Below, piece by piece: positions 23,183 to 31,740 of a DNA stretch of 43,815 nucleotides. How positions within the stretch are numbered: position 1 is the first letter of the stretch; every line of letters starts with the position of its first letter. Location: the NCBI GenBank assembly GCA_046706685.1, contig JBJKPE010000039.1:1-43815 (forward strand). The letters are read 5' to 3'. Under the pieces are notes generated by a model. The model made no database searches. It saw only the letters and a program-made list of their open reading frames with translations, and had not been told where the DNA came from. The stretch is from JARRRD01 sp046706685 (GTDB taxonomy: Bacteria > Nitrospirota > Thermodesulfovibrionia > Thermodesulfovibrionales > UBA6898). The position numbers and the translations under genes are program-made.

Positions 23183-25510
23183 TTGAAGTCGGAGGGCGTA
23201 ACCCTGCGGGCCTTGCGGATATTTTTATTGCAAGACAGAAGATTGAGGCAAAGGACGAAAAAAGAGCCGCTTTCTCCCCGAATCTCGGCACACAGCCAGT
23301 ATCGTCATCTGCTGGCATTTTGTCTGATCTTTATCGCCGTGTCTTTGGCATATTCCAGCGCGCTCAACGGGACTTGGGCGATGGACGACGTCCTGGCCTT
23401 CAGGCATGTGTCGCTTTCAAACATCCGTGACATTGCGGGCTTCCGGAAGATCTCGTACCTTACCTTCCTTCTGAACCAGAAGATTGCATCTTTTTCACCT
23501 GTCTCTTTTCGTGCTGTCAATATGTTCATCCATATCGTAAATGCCTTCCTGGTCTATCTGCTTACCAATCTTACCGTGTCACGGTTCCTTATCGGGGAAG
23601 AGCCCGACGCTGGAAGGGGACGCAATGCTACGAATGACTCCTACTCACCAGGAGATACAGCTTTCTTTGCCTCATTGTTTGCGGGTCTGATTTTTGCCCT
23701 ACATCCTCTCAACATAAACGCCGTGTCGTATATCATACAGAGGATGGCCTCTCTGGCAGCCATGTTTGTGCTCCTTGCCCTGATTTCTTACCGCGAAGCT
23801 TACGTAATGCCGAAAGGGCTGAAGTCATCATGTCTTTACGGTCTGAGTGGCGTACTCCTGGTGGCCGGCGTTTTTGCGAAGGAAAATGCAGTTCTTGGCC
23901 TGCCGCTCATTCTGCTTTATGATTATATATTCCTGTCAAGGTTTAACCGTGCTGTCTTCTTCAGGCGGGCCTCTGCCGTCCTGGGGATATCATTAGCGGG
24001 TATCGGTTCTGCCGTCTACGTCCTGAATTTTCAGAATCGCATTGACTATCTGGTCAATGCCTTTCTGCATCCTGACAGTCCTTTAAGCGGACAGGCGTGG
24101 ATGGCTGCGGACGTATCGTGGACCCCTGCCCAGCATGTCCTTACGGAGTTCCGGGTCGTTTCCCGCTATATAATCCTCTTCTTCCTTCCTTTGCCCCGGT
24201 TGCTTGTTTTCGACTGGTGGGGCTTCCCTATATCTAAGAGTCTCACTGAGCCTATTACGACCCTGCTGGCCTTCGGCCTGATATTGCTGCTGATGATCTT
24301 TGCATTCAGGAAGATGAGGCATTTTCCATTTCTGTGTTTCGGCATTCTCTGGTACATCGTCGCAATTTCCCTGGAGAGCTTCTTCGCACTCGGTCTCGAC
24401 CTCTACTTCGAGCACAGGAATTACCTGCCCCTGGCCGGGCTGATCGCAGGGATTTCAGGACAGGCCGCAGTATCCCTCAGGGGAAGGGTGAACTCTCGCG
24501 CTGTCTGGCTCTCCGCCTGTGCCCTGTGCGCCGTCCTCGCGGTACTCACGTTCTCACGAAACTTCGTCTGGAAGGACTCTGTGACGCTCTGGGAGGATAC
24601 ATACAAGAAATGCCCATCTAACGAGAGGGCCATGATGGCCCTCGGTAATGCCTACCTGAAGAATTCGGACATGGAAAAGGCTGAACGATATTACCGCGAT
24701 GTAATCGATGCAAGCATCGGGACCGCCAAGTCCCGTTTTCTGGATGACGCCGTCTACAGTCTTGGCATGCTATACCTTTTCCGGCATGATCTTGAAAAGG
24801 CCCGAAATCTTATCGCGAAACTTCGCGATGACGGGTCTCCGAGGCTGAAGATCCTTAAGAGCTTCTATAATGCCCTCGATGGGAGGGTGGATACGGCGAT
24901 AGAGGAGTATAAGAGACTTGCACCGCAGGTCAGCGGCAATGACAAAGTCACGGTTTATACGCTTCTGGGAGACGCCTGGCGCAGCAAAGCAGGCTGGGCG
25001 CAGGCGATAGACGCTTATCAGAAGGCGATTTCGCTCGATCCGGCTTTTACAGCTGCCTACTATGGGATGGGCGATTCATATCTCGGCATGGGAGATCTCC
25101 CGATGGCTGAGGATTCTCTGCGGAAGGCCCTCAGTATGGAACCGGATCATGACCTGGCGCTGGCCGATATGGCGGATCTAGTTTTGATCAGACATGAGAA
25201 TCCGGAGAACGCTTTACCCATCGCGGAGAAGGCGTTATCGAAGCAATCCCCTTTTTATCAGCCGTACCTTGCTATGGCGAATGTCCTGATCGCCCTCGGG
25301 AGGGAGGGAGAGGCCGACGGCTATTACAGGCAGGCTGTGAAAAGGGGCATGGCGGAATACATGGTCCCTTTCAGCAAGGCCAGGATCAGTTATCTGAAAG
25401 GTGACAAGAAGAAATTCCTTTTTTATCTCAGAGAGACGGACAGATATGACCTTCCCGGTGAACTAAGAAGGATTGTTAAGGAGAATCTGAAAAAAGAGGG
25501 AGCAGGCTAG
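23183..25510 (+). CDS. TMTC-like membrane glycosyltransferase (GT-C) with C-terminal TPRs
   Basis: Up to 775 residues. The N-terminus is uncertain: the furthest start is TTG at 23183 with no ribosome site, and several in-frame TTG codons lie between it and the first membrane segment (LLAFCLIFIAVSLAY, about residue 43). About ten hydrophobic segments follow. TWAMDDV in the first exoplasmic loop supplies the acidic residues of GT-C enzymes, and ALHPLNINAVSYIIQRMASL is the hallmark seen in TMTC/O-mannosyltransferase-like proteins. From about residue 475 the protein becomes soluble tetratricopeptide repeats (ERAMMALGNAYLKNSDMEKA, FTAAYYGMGDSYLGMGDLPM). Eukaryotic TMTC proteins O-mannosylate cadherin-like beta domains; bacterial homologues are uncharacterised. 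Its neighbours are Ser/Thr-rich exported beta-proteins, which would be natural acceptors (inference). Confidence 0.82.
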   Translation: MKSEGVTLRALRIFLLQDRRLRQRTKKEPLSPRISAHSQYRHLLAFCLIFIAVSLAYSSALNGTWAMDDVLAFRHVSLSNIRDIAGFRKISYLTFLLNQKIASFSPVSFRAVNMFIHIVNAFLVYLLTNLTVSRFLIGEEPDAGRGRNATNDSYSPGDTAFFASLFAGLIFALHPLNINAVSYIIQRMASLAAMFVLLALISYREAYVMPKGLKSSCLYGLSGVLLVAGVFAKENAVLGLPLILLYDYIFLSRFNRAVFFRRASAVLGISLAGIGSAVYVLNFQNRIDYLVNAFLHPDSPLSGQAWMAADVSWTPAQHVLTEFRVVSRYIILFFLPLPRLLVFDWWGFPISKSLTEPITTLLAFGLILLLMIFAFRKMRHFPFLCFGILWYIVAISLESFFALGLDLYFEHRNYLPLAGLIAGISGQAAVSLRGRVNSRAVWLSACALCAVLAVLTFSRNFVWKDSVTLWEDTYKKCPSNERAMMALGNAYLKNSDMEKAERYYRDVIDASIGTAKSRFLDDAVYSLGMLYLFRHDLEKARNLIAKLRDDGSPRLKILKSFYNALDGRVDTAIEEYKRLAPQVSGNDKVTVYTLLGDAWRSKAGWAQAIDAYQKAISLDPAFTAAYYGMGDSYLGMGDLPMAEDSLRKALSMEPDHDLALADMADLVLIRHENPENALPIAEKALSKQSPFYQPYLAMANVLIALGREGEADGYYRQAVKRGMAEYMVPFSKARISYLKGDKKKFLFYLRETDRYDLPGELRRIVKENLKKEGAG

Positions 25511-26520
25511 AAGAGGTCGCTGTCTCCAATCGTATAGTAGAAATATCCTGCCAGCCTCTCCGGAATTTCATCCGAAGTAAAGCCCGCAATGCAGAAGCGC
25601 AGATTATTCGGTTCAGGCCCTTTTTCAAATCCGAGTTCATCAAGGATGTTATCCCACCACACGGGCCGTTGAGGGAACCATCCTTCCAGAGAATCGGCCC
25701 CCCGGACATAAGGGTGGCGGGCAAGACAGCCAAGGACCGATCTTACCGAGTCGATATCACAGGGCCTGAAAAGGGCATCGCCCCAGATTACCTTGTTGCC
25801 TTCCCGGCTGAAGACGGCCCAGCCGGTAATGCCGGATTCGTCTCTCGCCAAGATGATTATATATTTCTTGTCCGGTCTGCGAAGATATCGCCAGGAGACG
25901 TATTCACTGTCTCTTCTGACCAGGTGTCCGTAATGGGGCGCAACGGTTTTGAAGAAGCCCGTCCACTCTTCGTCAGTGCCGGAGATTTCTTCACATCTGA
26001 TGCCACCGGAATTTCCTCCCCTGGAAACTCCCTGTAAGCGGCCGAACTCCATCTTCCTGTAAAGGACAGGCTCTATCATCCTGTAATCCAGGACCAGAAG
26101 GCCGATGCGAAAGCTGTGATGTGTGACAAAACCATAGGAGAAAGCAAAACTGCCATAGGTTCCGCGAAAATGCCTAACGGTTTTTGCGAGCAGGGAACTC
26201 CTGCCGAAGCCGACGGAACGAAAATCCGGAGACGTCATCTTGTCACCAACATGGCAGATTTCCGATTCTTCCGGAGGGCCTCCAGTTGACGGATAGTATA
26301 ATAGCTTCACAGGGTAAGATGCATAATGGGCCGCTATTGCCCCGTCCGGCGAAAGAGCCAGACTTATAAAGAGGGAGCCGTAAGGGTTATCCCTGTATTT
26401 CCAGTACCAGTGTTCCATGCTGCGGTTCTGTCCGAATACCCTGCAGAAGAGGTCATTGATAGGTCTCTCGTCTCCCTCACGGTAGGACCTGATGACGAAC
26501 CTGTCGGCTGATTGTTTCAC
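25507..26520 (-). CDS. GNAT-family acyltransferase
   Basis: The start is set at GTG 26520, which overlaps the upstream stop (GTGA) and has AGGAGG eight bases before it; this gives 337 residues. The longer open frame would overlap the radical SAM gene by 130 bases for no reason. The protein begins FVIRSYREGDERPINDLFCR, a GNAT opening, and SVGFGRSSLLAKTVRHF resembles the acetyl-CoA binding R/Q-x-x-G-x-G/A motif. A second, GNAT-like half starts around residue 190. The pattern with WYWKYRDNPYG is typical of GNATs in polysaccharide loci. The likely role is N- or O-acylation of an amino sugar or of the product of the radical SAM enzymes. It is the last gene of an eight-gene operon. Its stop codon overlaps the stop of the convergent TPR gene. 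Confidence 0.8.
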   Translation of the reverse strand: MKQSADRFVIRSYREGDERPINDLFCRVFGQNRSMEHWYWKYRDNPYGSLFISLALSPDGAIAAHYASYPVKLLYYPSTGGPPEESEICHVGDKMTSPDFRSVGFGRSSLLAKTVRHFRGTYGSFAFSYGFVTHHSFRIGLLVLDYRMIEPVLYRKMEFGRLQGVSRGGNSGGIRCEEISGTDEEWTGFFKTVAPHYGHLVRRDSEYVSWRYLRRPDKKYIIILARDESGITGWAVFSREGNKVIWGDALFRPCDIDSVRSVLGCLARHPYVRGADSLEGWFPQRPVWWDNILDELGFEKGPEPNNLRFCIAGFTSDEIPERLAGYFYYTIGDSDLF

Positions 26521-27518
26521 CCTGTGTGCCTCCTGAACGGTGGAAAAAGGCCGAGAATGTACCTTTCCTCGATATATCCGCGCATCGTGCCGTGAACAAG
26601 CACGGAGCGTGTATCCGTATGAGGAGCGGCATAGCACTTTCCGCAAAGAGGCAGGTCGTTTGTACGTTGTTCCACAAAACGCCGTCTCAGGAGAGATGCC
26701 TTTTCAGAACTCCAGATGTCTTCTATCGGTGCATCGTTCACGTTTCCTATAAGATTATACCCGTCATAGTCATAGCAGCAGACGACAACGTCACCGTTCC
26801 ACAAGACAACCATATCGTCGAAAGGTGCCCGGCATAGGAACCTGTCCGTAAGCAGACGTTCGTCTTCTCCCCTGCAGGTCTCTCTTACCAGTTCGACATC
26901 CCCGAATCCGAAGTTGCCGCTTATGTAAAGATGAACATCGTCCCCGGGATATCGTTCTTTGAGCCCCAGAAAAGTCTCGCGCTCGTCTTCATTGACGGTC
27001 AGTGATACCATCTGTATTACCTTGAATACAGGCGTATCGGCATACCGGCTGAGAGAAATAAACCTGTCAATCATCTCCATGCAGTAGTCCGCGGATTTCC
27101 TGATCCCGCGGATTTCATAAAGCCGGTCGGACCTCAATGAATCAAAGGAGAAGACTGTTATCCCGATGCCGCTTTCTATGAGCCTTTCGATCAGCCCTTC
27201 CGTCAGGGTTGCCGGATTAACCGATATCAGCGGGACCAGCCCTGCTTCACGCGTCATTCTGATCAAAGAAGGAAGTTCGGGATGGAGTACCGGCTCACCG
27301 AAATGATGAAGACGAAGCATCTTCTGCGATGGCGAGATTTGGCCCAGGACACGCTCAAAGGTGTGAAGCGACATGAACCCCACAGGTCTCTTCATCTTCC
27401 CCTGCCCCCTGGGGCACATGATGCAACTGTAGGGACATGCATTCGTGGGTTCGACCTCGTATACGTAAGGCCGCCCGCCCTTTTCATGAAGTCGTTCAGC
27501 TTTGCCTGCGGTACTCAT
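26517..27518 (-). CDS. Radical SAM protein with C-terminal SPASM/Twitch-like domain (1)
   Basis: A 333-residue protein. YEVEPTNACPYSCIMCPRG contains the CX3CX2C motif (Cys28, 32, 35) that binds the catalytic 4Fe-4S cluster. HHFGEPVLHPEL is the GGE-like SAM-binding strand. The C-terminal half carries FLCRAPF, VVVCCYDYDG and LCGKCY, the spacing expected of an auxiliary cluster in SPASM/Twitch domains. Family members modify peptides, sugars or other small substrates through a 5'-deoxyadenosyl radical. The ATG at 27518 lies inside the end of the upstream gene (23-base overlap), with AAGGAG about 11 bases before it. No precursor-peptide gene is visible nearby, and the polysaccharide context makes sugar or lipid-linked substrates more likely. 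Confidence 0.88.
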   Translation of the reverse strand: MSTAGKAERLHEKGGRPYVYEVEPTNACPYSCIMCPRGQGKMKRPVGFMSLHTFERVLGQISPSQKMLRLHHFGEPVLHPELPSLIRMTREAGLVPLISVNPATLTEGLIERLIESGIGITVFSFDSLRSDRLYEIRGIRKSADYCMEMIDRFISLSRYADTPVFKVIQMVSLTVNEDERETFLGLKERYPGDDVHLYISGNFGFGDVELVRETCRGEDERLLTDRFLCRAPFDDMVVLWNGDVVVCCYDYDGYNLIGNVNDAPIEDIWSSEKASLLRRRFVEQRTNDLPLCGKCYAAPHTDTRSVLVHGTMRGYIEERYILGLFPPFRRHTG

Positions 27519-28488
27519 ATTGCCAGGCGCTCCTTGTTACGAGGCAGTCAAGTTTTTCGTCAAAAAAGCTTTCAGTCAAGGCATTATACCAACTGTTGCA
27601 GGAAGTGCAGAGCGGGATTTTTTGAAATTTCCCTCTTTCATGGAGTTCCCTTGCCTGGCGATAGCCATCGCCTTCCCATATGCTTTTCAGGCTGTCAATA
27701 CGCACATCTCCGAGCGGCCATTCCGAAAACCAGTCTTCGCAGCAGAGGGGAATATTGCCATTCCATGAGATTACCATCATCTCGTAAAGCATGTAGCAGG
27801 GTATCCTTTCAACGGGTATGCGCAACCGTGCCAGCTTGTTCATCCTCGATCCGACGGGCCGGACCGGAGATACGCAGACCCTGTCGGCATGATGAATCCA
27901 GAATGAAACGAATTCGGGTACGTCTGACACCATATCATCCTGCAAGGTCATATTGACCGTGATCAGCAAGTCCGGCCTCTGTCTGCGGGCGAGAGCGACA
28001 AACTCAAGGGCATTCCGCATCACGCGATCATAATCGGCGCCCTGCCGGTACGCATTGAATTTGCGGCTGTCTATTCCGTCTATGCTGAAGCCGATCCATG
28101 ATATACCGGTATCAATAATCTCTTCGGCCCTTCTGCGATCGAGGAGGACCGCGTTGGTGAGAAATCCCGCATTGAGGTTGGCATGGTTCGAAGCAGAGCG
28201 GAGGATGGTCACGAATTCCTTGTGAAGAAGGGACTCGCCGGCGCCATGCAAAGCTACCCACGGCCTGCTACCGCTGCTTAAAGCGGAAATCTCATCAAGA
28301 AGCCGTGAAGCCAGATCGGGAGACATGAAACCCTTCTCACGCCTCTTGGTTACCGATGGGCTGTGGAAGTTGCACATGACACATCTGAGATTGCAGTGAT
28401 TGGTGAGCTCAAGCACAAACGCCTTTGGAGGCGAGAGAAAAACTTCATCTCCCCTCTTCTGAAAGTCCCTGTTCTGAATATTACTCAT
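27496..28488 (-). CDS. Radical SAM protein with C-terminal SPASM/Twitch-like domain (2)
   Basis: A 330-residue protein. LELTNHCNLRCVMCNF holds the CX3CX2C motif (Cys32, 36, 39). ALHGAGESLLHKEF is the second SAM-binding strand. IPCYMLYE, IPLCCEDWF and LCTSCNSWY supply the auxiliary-cluster cysteines. It is a relative of the next gene downstream but not a close duplicate. The start overlaps the upstream methyltransferase stop (ATGAGTAA), with GGGAG just before it, so translation is probably coupled. Function is unknown; related proteins in glycan loci include dehydrogenase- and epimerase-type sugar modifiers. Confidence 0.88.
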   Translation of the reverse strand: MSNIQNRDFQKRGDEVFLSPPKAFVLELTNHCNLRCVMCNFHSPSVTKRREKGFMSPDLASRLLDEISALSSGSRPWVALHGAGESLLHKEFVTILRSASNHANLNAGFLTNAVLLDRRRAEEIIDTGISWIGFSIDGIDSRKFNAYRQGADYDRVMRNALEFVALARRQRPDLLITVNMTLQDDMVSDVPEFVSFWIHHADRVCVSPVRPVGSRMNKLARLRIPVERIPCYMLYEMMVISWNGNIPLCCEDWFSEWPLGDVRIDSLKSIWEGDGYRQARELHERGKFQKIPLCTSCNSWYNALTESFFDEKLDCLVTRSAWQYEYRRQS

Positions 28489-29458
28489 GGTACTCCCAGG
28501 AAATTTCAGGAGCTTCCTCGATGATCTTCAGGAGCTTCCCGATCGTCTTTTTTCTCAAACCGAGTCCGGGCATGAGAATGTCACCCCTTGTCAGGATTTT
28601 CTTCAGGTGGAGAAACTCCGAAGACCGTTTCCACAATTGACTGGCGCCGAGTACAAGAGAGTATGCCGCAGCTAGTACCCAGAAGAGGTCCACATCAGGA
28701 CAGAGCCCGATTGATCTTTCTATATGGTACAGCCCATACTCGGGTGGGGCCCCCATGAGAAGAATGTTTCGCGCGAAAAAAAAGTGCGAAAAAGCAGCGT
28801 GACGGGGATTCGTATAGTCGAATACCCGTGAGTCACGGTCCTTGACCTTGAACTCGAAGCTGTCCTCCCAGTAATACTGCACGCACGAAATGTTCCTGAA
28901 CTGTCTGAGTCCAAGCTCTTCAAGCCTTTTATGCCTCCATGCCGCATGAAGCGCACAATTTAGATAAGGCGATTCGATAAACTTCCTCTTCTCAAATACC
29001 AAAATGCCGTCCACGTCGTCTATCAGCCACTGATGGGAAGGGTGCCCTGCAAAAAATTCCATCCATTTCCGGGGTGTCTCGATGTAACCGCGTTTGCCGA
29101 CCCTCATGATCTCCCTGCACGCGGCCTCCGGATCAGCCACGTGCTCAAGGACATGCGAGCAGAAAACAAAGTCGAACGCCTTGTCTTCAAAGGGAAGGGC
29201 GTGGATGTCGGCCTTGACGTATCTCTCCTCCAAGCCCCGTGGAACTCCCTTCCCGTCCCGGTGGGGACTGCTCCCGAATTCGGCGTCAACGATCCGGTCC
29301 GCTTCGCTGAATGGATTGTCCCCCCCTCCCACATCGAGTACTCTGTCCGATTCCGTTATCCGGAAAATATCAGCCATCTCCGGGTAGTCATAAGTCGGGA
29401 ACAGCGGTCCGAAGAAATTGGCAGGAGTCTCAGCTATTTTGCCACCCGGTACCTTCAT
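28481..29458 (-). CDS. Class I SAM-dependent methyltransferase (Methyltransf_11-like) with C-terminal extension
   Basis: The start is taken at ATG 29458, which overlaps the stop of the upstream radical SAM gene as ATGA. This gives 325 residues; the open frame upstream of it is an overlap artefact. VLDVGGGDNPF (40-50) is SAM motif I, and FDFVFCSHVLEHVADPEAA is the motif IV region. YIETPRKWMEFFAGHPSHQW follows, a pattern seen in glycan-locus methyltransferases. A C-terminal extension of about 120 residues contains a hydrophobic stretch (FWVLAAAYSLVLGAS) that might touch the membrane. Substrate unknown. Confidence 0.85.
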   Translation of the reverse strand: MKVPGGKIAETPANFFGPLFPTYDYPEMADIFRITESDRVLDVGGGDNPFSEADRIVDAEFGSSPHRDGKGVPRGLEERYVKADIHALPFEDKAFDFVFCSHVLEHVADPEAACREIMRVGKRGYIETPRKWMEFFAGHPSHQWLIDDVDGILVFEKRKFIESPYLNCALHAAWRHKRLEELGLRQFRNISCVQYYWEDSFEFKVKDRDSRVFDYTNPRHAAFSHFFFARNILLMGAPPEYGLYHIERSIGLCPDVDLFWVLAAAYSLVLGASQLWKRSSEFLHLKKILTRGDILMPGLGLRKKTIGKLLKIIEEAPEISWEYHE

Positions 29459-30915
29459 TGATTTCCCAACCGACGTTTCTTCCAGAGGCGCCATTCCACG
29501 GGAACGTGGAGCATGCCGGAGTCGACCCTTATTTTCGAAGCGCGTTTCAGGATTTTCCCGAACACTGTGGCGGGCGATTCTCTTTGGAGATATGCCTTCC
29601 AGAGGTAGAACGTTGAAGATGCGAAAAGTGACGGCCCGTTCTCCTGCTCCCACGGTTCCATTCCGTCGTTTATCCTGGCGAAGATGTAATCTCCCCATTC
29701 CCGAGCGGTGCCCGGCAGTTTCCCGATCACCTCCGCAGGCAGGCTGTCGAATATCGGAGTGCCGGGAAAGGGCACGAAACGATACAGGAACACCCGGAAT
29801 CTTTCGGTATCGTAGTCATAAAGGGCCAAACCGTCTCTTATACATTTCACTGTCCGCCGTACGTCATCATAGCTTTCGTCCGGAAACCCGACCATCCAGT
29901 TGACGGCAACGTCTATTTCGTGTCGTCTCAACTTATCGAAGGCCGGCAGGATATCTTCGGAGTTGATCTGTTTGTTTATCCTGTTCAGCAACCTCTGGCT
30001 GCCGGATTCGGCTCCTATGAATACCGATTTGCAGCCGCACTTTCTTATCATGCCGATGAAGGAATCGTCCCACCTGATGATGTCGTTCACCCGTGCATGC
30101 GCAGACCAGCGAAAATCCATCCCTTCCCGAAGAAACCCTCCGCATAAGTCCGCAATGCGCTGTCTGTCCGTGAAAAAAACATTATCCCAGAATATGACTT
30201 CCCGGAATGAAAAATGATCGTATAACGCCTTGATTTCAGCGATTACCTTTTCGGCTGAGAGTGGAAGCCACCTCCTCTTGCATGCGGAACTTACGCTGCA
30301 ATACGCGCATGCGTAAGGACATCCCACGCTTGACATATAAAACAACTGGTTGTTCAACTGATAATGCGGCAGGGCAAGCACTTCAAAATCGGATGGAAGA
30401 AGTGCGGGAAGTTCATTTGGGGAAACCAGCGGTCTGTCCTCTTCGTGCACCACTTCCCCGTTCTTCTTCCAGGAAATACCCTTTATGCCGGCGGTATCCC
30501 GACCCGTCCTGATTCTGTCGACGACCTCGCGAAAGGTGATCTCTCCCTGTCCCCGTACGACGACATCAACCGCCTCTTCCCGTATCGTCTCGTCAAAGAA
30601 GGCCGTTGCGTGCCATCCGCCGAAGAGAACGGGGATGTCCGGATTGATACTCTTGACAAAAGTTGCTGCGGAAAGTGCTTCCGACAGCTGGTAACACGTC
30701 AGGGATGTGACACCGAAGCAGAGCATGTCTCCTCCGGAAAAGACATCCGCAATTCTTGCCTTCCTGGACTCCGTGTCGCCCAGTCTGCCGTCGATGATAA
30801 CTGTTTCGATGCCTGAACCACGCAGCATACGGCCAAGATGGATTAGCTGAAGCGGCTCCCATGTCGGAAAAACCGTTTCCGGCGTGACGGGCGGATAATA
30901 CAGGACTACTTTCAT
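29455..30915 (-). CDS. B12-binding-type radical SAM protein
   Basis: Start taken at ATG 30915 (MKVVLYYPP, the usual beginning of this family), five bases after the upstream stop; an upstream GTG at 30957 is possible. The 486 residues comprise an N-terminal Rossmann-like B12-binding domain (about 1-130; I see no clear DxHxxG, so cobalamin binding may be base-off in another mode or lost). The radical SAM domain has GCPYACAYC (Cys199, 203, 206), followed by WDNVFFTD, FIGAESGSQRLL and VNWMVGFPDES. The C-terminal tail is helical. Family members catalyse methylations and ring contractions or cyclisations, often in natural-product, hopanoid or bacteriochlorophyll pathways. Here it sits between two methyltransferases in an exporter operon. 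Confidence 0.87.
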   Translation of the reverse strand: MKVVLYYPPVTPETVFPTWEPLQLIHLGRMLRGSGIETVIIDGRLGDTESRKARIADVFSGGDMLCFGVTSLTCYQLSEALSAATFVKSINPDIPVLFGGWHATAFFDETIREEAVDVVVRGQGEITFREVVDRIRTGRDTAGIKGISWKKNGEVVHEEDRPLVSPNELPALLPSDFEVLALPHYQLNNQLFYMSSVGCPYACAYCSVSSACKRRWLPLSAEKVIAEIKALYDHFSFREVIFWDNVFFTDRQRIADLCGGFLREGMDFRWSAHARVNDIIRWDDSFIGMIRKCGCKSVFIGAESGSQRLLNRINKQINSEDILPAFDKLRRHEIDVAVNWMVGFPDESYDDVRRTVKCIRDGLALYDYDTERFRVFLYRFVPFPGTPIFDSLPAEVIGKLPGTAREWGDYIFARINDGMEPWEQENGPSLFASSTFYLWKAYLQRESPATVFGKILKRASKIRVDSGMLHVPVEWRLWKKRRLGNQ

Positions 30916-30920
30916 TGGAC

Positions 30921-31649
30921 TTAGGAAGTCTTGGCCGGCGAGGGCGGCATGAGGCACTTTTTTACTATGATTCCCTGGCCGGTGGGAAGGGCGAAAATGC
31001 GTTCTTCCTTATCGCTGAAGAAGTCGTCGATTTCATATCTCTGGTCTTCGTATCCCTTCCAGCCGTAATCATCGAAGACGATAACCCCCCCGGGCTGTAA
31101 AAGAGGATAGAAGCGATCGAGCGCGGCCCGGGTTGGTTTGGCCGCATTGATATCCATATGGATAAAGGCAACCGGACCATGTGAGAGCCCCTCCAGAGTC
31201 TCGGGTACAACTCCCACGTGAAATTCCACAATGTCCAGGTGGTCTCTGAGCTTTTCCTTTACCTCCTCAATGCTGACATCTGAATACATGCCGGCGAAGT
31301 TGTTCCCTATCTCTTTCTCCGTCAGGTGCTTATGGGGAATCCCCGCAAATGTATCGAAGAGAAGAAATTTTCTGCCCCGCCTCCTGAGATCTTCGAGGGA
31401 CAGGATGAAGGTCGCCGCCTTGGCGTTATAGGTGCCGAATTCGACGAAATCCCCGGGCACGTCTCTTACCTGTGAAACTGCCCATTGTACGACATAAGCC
31501 CGGTAACGGACATCGGCAATCTCCGGGTCGAGAGGAGCGATGGCCTTCACATATGCCTCCCTGAACAGCCGATCTTCAACGAAGGGAACATAATGTATGG
31601 TTTTCAGGCCGTCTGCATCATAGGTGAGTTGATTTTCAGAATTGGACAC
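30921..31649 (-). CDS. TylF/macrocin-type O-methyltransferase
   Basis: A 242-residue protein starting at GTG 31649, with GAGG five bases upstream. VPGDFVEFGTYNAKAATF (about 64-81) is SAM motif I of the TylF family. LLFDTFAGIP (96-105) is the family hallmark, and HMDIN and VIVFDDYGW (metal-binding acidic residues) complete the active site. TylF enzymes methylate deoxysugar hydroxyls in a Mg2+-dependent manner; relatives are common in O-antigen loci. It lies 91 bases downstream of wzt and is followed at once by the B12-type radical SAM gene. Methylation of a sugar on the exported glycan, possibly as a chain terminator recognised by Wzt, is an attractive inference. Confidence 0.88.
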   Translation of the reverse strand: MSNSENQLTYDADGLKTIHYVPFVEDRLFREAYVKAIAPLDPEIADVRYRAYVVQWAVSQVRDVPGDFVEFGTYNAKAATFILSLEDLRRRGRKFLLFDTFAGIPHKHLTEKEIGNNFAGMYSDVSIEEVKEKLRDHLDIVEFHVGVVPETLEGLSHGPVAFIHMDINAAKPTRAALDRFYPLLQPGGVIVFDDYGWKGYEDQRYEIDDFFSDKEERIFALPTGQGIIVKKCLMPPSPAKTS

Positions 31650-31680
31650 GAGGACCTCAATATGATAGACAATGTAACGA

Positions 31681-31710
31681 ATTATAATACATATCGATGA
31701 AATAGGGCAA
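31681..31710 (-). promoter_or_regulatory. Possible internal promoter of the exporter operon
   Basis: Read on the - strand: TTGCCC (31710-31705), 18 bases, TATAAT (31686-31681). The -10 box is perfect and the -35 is moderate. It sits in the only real gap of the operon, between wzt and the TylF-like gene. Confidence 0.45.
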
Positions 31711-31740
31711 CAGAAGGTCCTCTGCCCGTGGCATCTTGTT

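Noticed and set aside
26521..26646. N-terminal extension of the GNAT protein
   Set aside because: It overlaps the radical SAM gene; GTG 26520 has AGGAGG upstream and a GTGA overlap.
29459..29698. N-terminal extension of the class I methyltransferase
   Set aside because: It overlaps the end of the B12-type radical SAM gene; the ATGA junction at 29455-29458 gives a natural start, and the extra residues are basic and low-complexity.
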